Shown in pieces: positions 55,490 to 64,000 of a stretch of DNA of 64,000 nt (its first letter is position 1; the number at the start of each line of letters is the position of its first letter). The position numbers and the translations under genes are program-made. This DNA is from Gambelia wislizenii (Eukaryota > Chordata > Lepidosauria > Squamata > Crotaphytidae), in assembly GCA_030847615.1 (NCBI GenBank), contig JAUMIR010000002.1:118118309-118182308 (forward strand), given 5' to 3'. The notes beneath the pieces were generated by a model, which saw only the letters and a program-made list of their open reading frames with translations, was not told the origin of the DNA and did not search any database.

Positions 55490-55975
55490 ATAAGAACGAG
55501 TCCTGGTTGATCAGTCCAAAGGCTCATTTTATCTAGCATTCTGTTCACAAAGCAACCGACTAGCCAGCTGCCTATGGGAAGCCCACAGGCAGGACATGAA
55601 TGCAACAACACATCACACCCTCATGTCTCCTGCTACTGAGACTGAGAGTCATACTGTCTTTAATATCAGAGGGAATATATAGCCTTCGCAACTAGCAGCC
55701 CTATTCTCCATGAATGTTTCTAGTCTCGTTTCAAAATTGTCCAAGTTGGCATCCTTCACTTCATATTGTGGTAGCAAATTCCACAGTATAACTATAGAAC
55801 TATGTGACCTTAGACTGGGAATCAAAGATAACTCGCTTCATATTGTGGTAGCAAATTCCACAGTATAACTATAGAACTTTCTTTCATCTGACTTGAGCCC
55901 CACACCATTCAGCCTCAGTGGATAACTCTAGGTCCTAGCATTTCAGGAAATGCAGATGTTTTTCTTCCTGTCCAT
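55490..55975. mobile_element. Dispersed squamate repeat (LINE-like, class uncertain), rearranged
   Basis: The sequence has 'ttatctagcattctgttcacaaagcaacc', 'gcctatgggaagcccacaggcagga' and 'tgtggtagcaaattccacagtataactat', a familiar high-copy repeat pattern; a scrap occurs at 15570-15670. A 43-bp piece is present twice (55759-55801 and 55836-55878) with a foreign 34-bp spacer between. Confidence 0.55.
55759..55878. repeat. 43-bp duplication with a templated inverted insert
   Basis: The same 43 bp occurs at 55759-55801 and 55836-55878. Of the 34-bp spacer, 27 bp (55806-55832) are the exact reverse complement of 54291-54317, which spans the left junction of the DNA element at 54310. The remaining 4 and 3 bp look like filler. 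Confidence 0.85.
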
Positions 55976-56005
55976 TTTCTCCACACTATGCTTTTTTAAA
56001 ATAAA

Positions 56006-57861
56006 CCACATACTCCGGCGTATAAGACGACTGGGTGTATAAGACCACCACCCCCAATTTCCAGCCAAAAATTTAGGCTTAGGCATATATTTGCCAGATA
56101 AGACCACCACCACCCCAATTTGGCTGGCTGGGGGAGCCTTGCCAGCTGATCCTCTTTGTTTCCCAACTCATGAGGATCTCCTCGTGAGTTGGGAAAGGGA
56201 ACAGGATCAGCTGGCAGGGCAACATTCGCCCCTCTCTTCAACCTTCCAGTCAAACTGGACTCGAAGGTGGAGGAAAGGGGCGAAAATGCCCAGCTTGCCT
56301 CAGCAGCCCCCTTCCCTCCGTCTTGGCTCTTCCAAAGGGGACCAAGGCGGGGGAAGTGGGGGCAGCCACGGCAAACCCCTAGATTTGCCCCCTCTCCCCA
56401 CCTTCATGGAAGGTGGGGAGAAGGGGTGAACATGCCCCATTTGGCTCTACAGCCCCGATCCCTCCTTCTGGACTCCCTTCTGAAGGGAGCCCAGAAGGAG
56501 GACGCAGGGCCGTGGAGCCAAACCCCAGGATTCGCCCCCTCTCCCCACCGTCAAGGAAGAGGGAGCGAATCTAGGGATTTAACTCCGCAGCCCCGATCCC
56601 TCCTTCTGGACTCCCTCCTCCCGCGATTCCCCACCCCATGAGGAGGTTGCCCAGCCTCCTCGTGGGTTGGTGAATGTGGGATGGCCAGCTGGCTGGGGGG
56701 GGTTCTCCCTTCTCCCTCTATTCCCCAACCTACGAGGAGGCTGCCCAGCCTCCTGGTGGGTTGGGGAATGTGGGATGACCAGCTGGCTGGGGGGGAGGGG
56801 GGGCTTCAGGGAGGGTGGAAGGGTGGCTGGAGGGAGGGGGCTTCACAGCCACCCACCCACTCCCTGAAGCCACGATCATGAGCAGGATCGCGGCTTTGGG
56901 GAGGGGGGGTGGCTGGAGGGAGGGGGCTTCAGTGAGAGTGGAAGGGTGGTTTGAGGGAGGGGGCTTTGCAGCCACCCACCCCCTCCCCGAAGCTGCGATC
57001 TCCAGCCGGATCGCGGCTTTGAGGAGGGGGGTGCCTGGAGGTTGGACGCTGGAGGGAGCGAGCTTCGGGGAGGGTTGAAGGGTGGTTGGAGGGAGGGGGC
57101 TTCCCAGCCACCCCCTCCCTGAAACAGCGATCTCGAGTGGGATCGCGGCTTTTGGGAGGGGGGTAGCTAGAGGGAGGACGCTGGAGGGAGGGGGCTTCCA
57201 GGAGGGTAGAAGGGTGGTTGGAGGGAGGGGGCTTCCCAGCCACCTCCCCTCCCTGAAGCCGCAATCTCGAGTGGGATTGCGGCTTTGGGGAGGGGGGTGG
57301 CTGGAGGGAGGACGCTGGAGGGAGGGGGCTTTGGGGACGGTGGAAGGGTGGTTGGAGGGAGGGGGCTTCCCAGCGACCCCCCCTCCCCGAAGCCGCAATC
57401 TCCAGCCAGATCGCGGCTTTGAGGAGGGGGGTGGCTGGAAGGAGGACGCTGGAGGGAGGGGGCTTTGGGGAGGTTGGAATGGTGGCTGGAAGGGGGGGTT
57501 GCCAGCCCCCCACCCCCTCCCTGAAGCCACGGTCGGGAGCCAGATCGCGGCTTCGGGGAGGGTGGAAGGGTGGCTGGAGGGGGGCTTTCCAGCAACATTT
57601 GCTCCCTCCTCTGTCCTCGGTTGCTCCCCAAATGGGGAGAAGGCGGGGGGGCGAATGAACTGTAAGGCGGGGGGGCGAATGAACTTTGCCTCACCCCCCC
57701 CGCCTGATCTCCTGCCTCTTTGCTCCATTTGCGAAGGGAGCAAAGAGGCAGGAGTTCAGACGGCGGGGTGAAGCAAAGTGTACCCGGCATATAAGACGAG
57801 CCCTGCTTTTGGAGCCTATTTTTCAGGGCTCAAGCCTCGTCTTATATGCCGGAATATACGG
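56006..57861. mobile_element. 1.86-kb non-autonomous DNA element with GC-rich tandem repeats
   Basis: The ends are inverted: 'ATACTCCGGCGTATAAGACGA' on the left and the complement of 'ATATTCCGGCATATAAGACGAG' on the right; subterminal 'tataagac' repeats follow. The interior is CpG-rich, with palindromes such as 'ctcccttctgaagggag' and a six-copy hairpin minisatellite. Long proline-rich frames (up to 337 codons on the minus strand, 229 on the plus) arise from the repeats and change composition with frame. Superfamily unassigned. Confidence 0.8.
56780..57600. repeat. About 133-bp hairpin minisatellite, six units
   Basis: The segment (A/G)GAT(C/T)GCGGCTT starts at 56885, 57008, 57140, 57274, 57408 and 57542, giving spacings of 123, 132, 134, 134 and 134 bp. 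Each unit has a hairpin of the form AAGCCGC(G/A)ATCTC...GAT(C/T)GCGGCTT plus G-rich runs (GGGAGGGGGG, GGAGGGAGGGGGC) with quadruplex potential on the plus strand. Confidence 0.88.
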
Positions 57862-57915
57862 TATATTTGTATCATGCCTCTGCTTACTTACATTTTTTCT
57901 AAGCAAAACTGACCA

Positions 57916-57934
57916 TCATCATCATCATCATCTA
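57916..57934 (+). repeat. (CAT)n microsatellite
   Basis: About six CAT units just upstream of the reversed 97-bp repeat element. Confidence 0.85.
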
Positions 57935-57949
57935 TTTCTATAGTGCCAT

Positions 57950-58340
57950 CACCATGCATGGTACTTTACAAGTAAAAGGGCAACAAAACAGCTCCCTGCC
58001 TTCAGGCTTACCATCTAATTAAGACAGGACATAAAGGGAAAAGGGGATGGCGGTGTGTGAGGGGATTAAGTCCAGCAGATACCACCTCTTCTTCTCTCCC
58101 CCTGAGGCCACAGCAGTGGTAGATGAGATGGAGGGAAGGTCTTTTATCTACTTCTGGGCCCAGGTATGATAGAGTTGTTGGTCTCTTCTTCTCTCCCTCT
58201 GAGGCCAGGGCAGTGGCAATTGAGATGGAGAGAGGGCCTTTCATCTGCTTCTGGGCTTAAACATGAGGGAGCTGTGCCTGCATTTTCTCTCCCTCTGCTG
58301 CCAGGGCAGTGGCAGTTGGGATGGAGGGAACCTTTCATCT
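57950..58340 (-). mobile_element. Second copy of the 99-bp-repeat element (units ~97 bp)
   Basis: 'CTCTCC(C/T)(C/T)CTG' anchors recur at 58094, 58191 and 58287 (97 and 96 bp). On the minus strand the units match the 5201-5420 array: 'gcccagaagca(g/t)(a/g)tgaaaggccctc' then 'gagggagagaagaag'. The minus-strand tail 'gtaagcctgaaggcagggagctgttt' (57990-58020) also matches. Confidence 0.75.
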
Positions 58341-59287
58341 GCTAGCCAAGATACTGTACCTGTTTTGGAGATAGGGCACAGCCCCTTGGACAGTTACTTT
58401 TAGCCACCCTGGCCAAGTGTGGTTTAGATATATATAATGGCAAGTATGTTAGTGGCAATTTAATTTTTATTCTTTTCCTAATTATGCCCAGCATGGAATT
58501 AGCCTTTTAACAGAAGCTGCACACAGCAGGTCATCCCTTCCCTGCAAAACAGCTCAAAAGCCTGAAGGGGATGGCAGATGACATCATTGTCCCTGTTAAT
58601 GAAAAAGCAGCTTTGAAGCTGGTGCTTTAGCCCTTCTCTGCTGCACTGCTGTCTAGCATAGGGATGCAGCTTCTCAACTATTTCATCCTTGCATGTAAGA
58701 ACAAATAATTAAGGCTGTTTTCTACCCATGGTGTGAAAAAACAAACATTTCTTCTAAGTGTTTGAACACCACAAAATATTGTGAAATAATTATTCTGCAG
58801 AGAAAAACATGTGAAGGTGGGGTTTTTTTGTTTTTTTTGTTTTGTTTTGTTTTTGTTTTTTTGCACAAAAACTGTTTTCTGTATAGGTAGTAGTTTTTTC
58901 TATGCAGAAAACCCATTTCTGCAAAAATAATAATAATAATAATCTTAACAACACCCACCCACCCATATTTTTCTTGTCACAATAATTCCTCCACAATGCT
59001 TCAGGACATTGAATACTAGGAAAAAATTGTGCAAAATTCTTCCTTATCTGTTATTCTTCTTGAATGGGATCCTTGATGCTGGAAAACCTATTTTTCAACC
59101 TGAGAGTAAATAGTTATGAATATTATTCCCATTCCCCACTCTAGCACCTTCTCGGGTCCTGGTGACTGTCACATAAGGAATTTTTAAAAAGGAATTGAAA
59201 AGAAATCCAGTAGACCTGGAATGCAGCCCTTAACAGCTTTGTTGCAGAGCAAGTAAAGGCTTCAAGGTTACACCTGTTCATTAGGGA
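58341..59287. other. Unassigned; A/T homopolymer-rich at 58810-58950
   Basis: T-rich (58818-58862) and (AAT)n (58926-58941) tracts are present. No repeat family or exon is recognised. Confidence 0.4.
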
Positions 59288-59880
59288 GATTTTCAGATGG
59301 GAACAAAAAGAAGCATTCCCATCTCACAATCTCCTCTCCCGCTCCTCTCCTGTCCCCATCCCAGCATGAGAATGAAACCTTACACACCTACCTTTGCTGC
59401 ACTTGCCCGGCAGCCCAGGAGTGCATAGAGCTCTAATGGAGCTCCACTCACTTTGTGGTTTGAAATCCTGGCCGTTCTTGCAAGAGGACGCGTGCACGGG
59501 AAATTAAAAAATAAAAAGGAAAATAAAGTTTTAAAAAGTGACAGCAAGCACAAAACCCCATTGAAAACATAACAAGTAACCTGGGGAGGGTCATAAAAAG
59601 TGTGCCACTTACCTTAATGTCCCGATCTCACCCGGACATGTTCTGGCACAGACCTCCCATTGGCACTCGCATCGCACCACAGAAAAGGGCACCTTTTCAC
59701 TTGCAGGACATTCCATTACAGAAATGGAACAGGTGATCCATTCACGGCTTACCCGTGAATTAAAAGAAGCACCAGCATAACAACAGTCAAACAGGAGCAT
59801 GACGACACGGGAATGACGTCGTCTGAAAGGGAAGCTCTTTAGCGATCTCCTGGTGTCATATTTAGCCTGTCTGAAAATCT
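59288..59880. mobile_element. Possible DNA element with short inverted termini
   Basis: AGATTTTCAGATGG on the left (about 59289) and the complement of AGATTTTCAGACAG on the right (about 59860-59874) form a ~14-bp imperfect terminal inverted repeat. The interior is CpG-richer than its surroundings. No TSD is identified, so this is tentative. Confidence 0.4.
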
Positions 59881-61130
59881 ATGTCTTTTTGCAATGCAGG
59901 AACTCTAACCTGGGTAGACTCCTGATGCCTTTTCAGCATTCTGTTTCCTCTCTTCTCTTTCCTTGCCTCTTGCATGAGTGGAGCCAGATTTGACATAGCT
60001 ACATAATCTTATTCTGACCTGTTACAAGTCTCCTTCCCACGTGTACATTACCTTAGGTTTAATAATCTAAAGATGCTTTCCTGATAGCATAAATGATCTC
60101 TCTCTCCATTTTTATCAAAATTATAGTAGCTTAAAGTAGATATACCTGTACATAACTTTCTGGATGTGACCCTACTGTGTGCTAAACACTGAGAAATATT
60201 TTTTCCAGTCTCCCTTCATTTTTGCATATTACTTTAAGTTGAGGGCACAGTCAGTTTTAGCTACTCTGAAACACTCCCCTCCCTGCTGCTCATCCATTTA
60301 AAGTTATTGTGCCCTTCTTCCACACAGAGGAACACAGAGTAATACAAAAATATCAGTAAAGCCACAATAAAACCATGCTATTGCGATAAAACAATTACAG
60401 CATAGCAAGTGTAATTTTATCAGAGAAGCACAGTAGCATGCATGGTTTTTTTAGCACTCTTTTGTCAAAATATTCGTTTACATTGCCCTTACTTTCAATT
60501 GGCCTTTCTTACCCTCTATAAGGATCCTTGTATAACAAACCTGATGAATTACATGGAGCCATAATACCATCTTTTTCATAGGCTGACCCCGACTGGGCAG
60601 ATCAATTTCACAGTCCTGTACACTAAATTTAGGCCTGACCGGCATTTGTGGGGTAGGTGTTACCCACAGTTACATTCTGTGCCACTCTTGTGATGTATGA
60701 AGTAGCAAAAATACATGAAAGGGATGTTGTGGGAAATCATACAGGAAGTGCTCAGGCCACTTTTCCCTGACTTGGCATTGTTGGCATGAGATTCCCTTAT
60801 GATCTAGCCATTTCATGTCTTAATAGGGCAATATTTATTAATATCTTATTGATTGGATTTTTAAATTTATTTTATTTAAATTAATAATAAACACAGCTTA
60901 TACAAGGTAGGGAATACATGGTTTTCTGTTTTTACAGCTGAAATTTAAACAGTTACTTCACTTCACTTAATCAGTGAATGTTACAGTTTTTCTATCGCTA
61001 AAACTGAAAACTAACATTAATTTATTCAATTTATATCATGATTTTCTTCCGAAACTGGGACATGAAGGCAGCTCAGATTTAAGAAAAAAACAGGTAAAAA
61101 AAGAGAGAGTACATCTTCCTCCAAAGTACA
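59881..61130. other. Unassigned non-coding stretch
   Basis: No repeat family or exon recognised. Confidence 0.4.
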
Positions 61131-61131
61131 G

Positions 61132-61548
61132 TCACCTCTTTAAAAGCTCCTTCCTCAGCATCCAGCCAGTTGTCCAGAGTGGAAATACAATAGAGAAGAG
61201 GCCAGCCTGGTAGTCTCCATTGGCCGGGAGCTCCAGAACCCAAGAGAAGATATTGAGAAGGTCCTTGGTGGATGACCGTGGTGAAGAGATCGTCCTCATG
61301 CAGCAGTCCACGACAGTGGTGGCACCAGGGGGTGCAAAGAGGTCGAACTGCACCAGGTGACACCATTTGGAGGGGCTTAGTGATGCTGTAGGTCCACAGG
61401 TGTCCTCATGCTCAACCATTGGGAAGTCAGAAAGTATCAGTGTGCCAGGGACTGTGGAAGTGGCTGCTTTTTCAATGATAGTCACTTCATGTGATATCAC
61501 AGTTAATACCTCCCTCCTTCCTGCTTGGTGTCTACCAAAGCCAGCCAA
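61132..61548 (-). other. Unassigned 138-codon open frame in repeat-like DNA
   Basis: The frame has no domain I recognise. Part of it (around 61345-61385: 'ctgcaccaggtgacacca...cttagtgatgc') matches a second site at 63398-63428, indicating a dispersed repeat. A coding function is therefore unlikely. Confidence 0.25.
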
Positions 61549-61639
61549 AATTTGTGTGCTTCTGAAACTTGTTATCTCAGCTAATGTATTATTAAATTTT
61601 TATAAACCTTTGCAGAGTGGAAAAAGTTCCCTCCCCGTG

Positions 61640-61673
<34 letters not shown>

Positions 61674-61706
61674 GTGTATGTATATGAGAAAGAGAGAGAG
61701 AGAGAT
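61640..61706. repeat. (CT)n followed by (GA)n
   Basis: (CT)n at 61640-61672 and (AG)n at 61688-61705 around 'tgtgtatgtatatg' can fold into a hairpin; frames across it are low-complexity. Confidence 0.85.
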
Positions 61707-64000
61707 TGTACAGCGACTGCCAACAAATGTGTGTGCTGAGAGTGTGTGACTGTTTTGTTGATTGCTCCTTTTGCTCTCAAGGAGATTAAGCTATTTTTAG
61801 ACCAAACTATTGGTGTGAAGCCAGCAGAAACGTTACATCTTTTAGATTTATGAAAGTTGCCTGGCAGATCTCTAACACTTCCATGGAGCTGCATTTATTT
61901 GTGTTTCCCTCAACCTTTCTTTAATATATTTTTATCTGTTCTCTGATTTGTGTAGGAACCCTTCGGCACTGATAGAAACCCTACTAGGGACAGGGGTTTG
62001 TCAGTAATCTAATTCATTCGACATTTGGTGGTTATGCAGGGCTTTTTTAAAAAAAGTAATTTATTTTCTAATTATTCCTTGTCTAGAACACCCGCACATT
62101 GCTGAAGTGTCGCTATTTAAAATATTTATCTCTCTGCGCTGCATGATCTGCTTGAAGGCCATAGCAGAGCGATGAAATAAAAGCACCCTTCTCGATGCAG
62201 GCATGTTACTTCGACTTGTCTTGGGCTGTTTTGACATCTCCCTGTAAATACATTTATTTTTCATTACAATGTTTCTGGGCTTGTGGCATCAAGGAAAGCC
62301 AGAGCCATTATGCTGTTTATAAGTTACACATGAAATGAAGATAAACAAGTGTAGTAAACTCCTGAAGAAATCCATTGTCCTGCTTCTCCTGCTTATTTTG
62401 AACATGCATGTGTTTGTGTGCTGTGTGTGTTGCTTTGTGTGTCTGTTGATTGCATTCCCATCCTTTTTGGACAGCCATCAGCACATGTGATATTCATTTG
62501 AGATTCCAGCTCAGCTCTCCTGCTGGAAGATCTTGATGCCCTTTACAAACATTAATGAAGTTAGCCTCACAGTATTTATCCTCTGGAATAGGCAAGGGTA
62601 GTAGTTATCTTCACTTCCATAGCCTGGGAGACTGGCTTGTGCAGTGCTGTGTAGTGACCATGGTTGGAAACTAGTTTTCCTTATGTCCCCTTATCATCTT
62701 TCCTAATACCTTCCTATCTTTCTCCAGTTCTGGCAGGGCTCTGACCTTTCCATAAAGCAAGTTGAGGTAGTCTCTTAAGGCGGCAGCTTGCAGAGATACT
62801 ACCATTTCCATGGCTAAAGCTTCGAAGAAATGTGCCATTCTTTAAAATTAAAAGCTGGGTTGTGTGTGCCCACCTCATGTTTTAGAAAATCTCAGACCAC
62901 CCTTGTGCCCTTCAGTGTCCCGAGGGCATACACTCACTAACAGTATGAATTCAGCAGGGACAGTCCTGATTAATCTTCTGTTGTCTCATTTTTCAACTGT
63001 TTTAAAAATGTCCCAGTTTCTTTCCCCTCCTCCACTTTCTCCATTTGCCCTCAACTTATTTCAGTTGCTATAAAATGAGCTCAAAGTGCAAACATAGTTT
63101 GCATTCAGTTAACTCACTGGGGTGGGGGGGGGAGCAGAGGAGGAAGCAGAATCTTGTCCTTTCCAGTGGATTCAGGCAAACACAAACTGCTGCAGCCTCT
63201 CCTGACCTTTGTGTTCTTCCTCATTCATAACTTTTTTGGCATCATGACCACACTCTGATGTTGCCACACGTGTCCCAGTTTTCATCTGTGAAATGCTGGA
63301 GGGTATGTGAACTGACATTGCTAGAGGGAGCGCTCTGCTGTGTGTTTACCTGGGAAAGTTGCAGTGGCGCTGCTGGGGGTGTGTGGAGACACCAAAACTG
63401 CGCCAGGTGACACAAGCCTTAGTGATGCCACAGAAAAGTTGTTACATATTTGCTAGACTTAAGTGTCCTATTTGAATATTCCCTTCAAGTCCTTTATGTG
63501 TTCAATTCATATACAGTTATAATGTATGCAAAACATTGTTTAGAACAATATTTGGAGATCTCAAAGATGTTTAGGTGGTAGAAATCCAGCTCTAAATAAG
63601 CATGGAAAGGAGAATTAAATGAAAAACAAGTTATTTCTGGTTATCCAAGTTGACAGATTCAATAATTTCTCTCTTTCTCCTCAGATGCTCTCCATTTATT
63701 ATATTCCCTTTTGCCCCTCACAAACTGATGTCTTCCCAGACCATTTTTTTAGCTCGTTGAGTCTGAGAGTTTTATGCTGAATTTTAAAATAACTTCTTTT
63801 TCCTCCATCTCTGAAGTGCTAATCTCCCAAGCTGAGGGATGCTGGGACAAAGAGGAGTCCTCGGAGTGGAACTCTGTAAAATTAGCTTTTGCGGTATTAG
63901 TGTTTGCACAGTTATAGACTGACGACTAGCATTTCACTGGATTGATTGGCAGCATACTTCTCTTCTCAGCAAGAGAGGCTGTGGTTGGTACCTCCCCTTC
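61707..64000. other. Mostly unassigned; candidate conserved non-coding segment at 62060-62560
   Basis: No mobile element is recognised from 61707 to 63380. The part at 62080-62380 is of even composition and free of low complexity. 63375-63432 carries the same motif as 61345-61385 and is probably an end of a dispersed element. No exon is called. Confidence 0.3.

Noticed and set aside
56730..57743. 337-codon minus-strand proline/serine-rich frame (and 194-229-codon frames on both strands)
   Set aside because: They run through the ~133-bp GC-rich tandem repeat, overlap in several frames and have no domain; openness follows from repeat composition.
59288..59880. Firm assignment to a hAT element
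   Set aside because: Only a ~14-bp imperfect terminal match and no TSD; kept as a tentative element.

Overview
The window looks like intergenic or intronic DNA from a vertebrate, most probably a squamate reptile (lizard or snake). The basis is the mixture of repeat families read directly from the sequence: CR1 copies ending in tandem ATTCTATG(A), L2 copies with an (AATA)n tail, RTE-BovB, several L1 lineages, a 5S-rRNA-derived SINE, a tRNA-derived SINE and many TA-flanked Tigger/pogo-like elements. The species cannot be named from this. I found no convincing host protein-coding exon, tRNA gene, rRNA gene or CRISPR array. Almost every long open frame belongs to a retrotransposon, to low-complexity DNA or to chance.

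Layout. 1-3.2 kb is mostly unassigned. 3.2-7.8 kb holds an L2, an element with an in-frame 99-bp tandem repeat, and a Tigger-like element. 8.4-14.3 kb holds two copies of an APE-type LINE (called LINE-X here): a twin-primed inverted copy and a near full-length 3,985-bp copy with a perfect 14-bp target-site duplication (TSD). 15-22.6 kb holds CR1 fragments, an inverted-repeat MITE, a Tigger element with an internal minisatellite, and an L1 on the minus strand split by a CR1 and two Tigger-like elements. 22.6-27.9 kb is mostly unassigned apart from a 5S SINE and one copy of an unclassified repeat. 27.9-31.6 kb holds CR1, a tRNA-SINE and an L1 inserted in the opposite direction into another L1 (10-bp TSD). 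32.7-33.9 kb is a CR1 inside a CR1. 34-38 kb is mostly unassigned.

38.1-45.3 kb is the best-resolved structure. A 5'-truncated L1, bounded by a 16-bp TSD, was later split by a full-length LINE-X (minus strand) and by a CR1 (plus strand). The CR1 still has a 509-codon open frame whose first ~17 codons are L1 sequence. 46.8-53.7 kb holds a second copy of the unclassified repeat, a 304-bp foldback element, BovB, Tigger and L2 pieces and a SINE. 54.3-59.9 kb is rich in non-autonomous DNA elements, including a 1.9-kb element with six ~133-bp GC-rich hairpin repeats, and a rearranged site carrying a 27-bp inverted copy of sequence from 1.5 kb away. 60-64 kb is mostly unassigned, with one stretch that could be conserved non-coding DNA.

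The elements work together only in the sense of retrotransposon biology: LINEs supply endonuclease and reverse transcriptase, and SINEs and truncated copies are mobilised by them. I see no operon-like or novel enzymatic system. The most informative signals are the nested-insertion chronology, the LINE-X family (with a C-terminal zinc finger and a frameshift shared by two copies), the chimeric L1-CR1 frame, the hairpin minisatellite and the templated repair scar.
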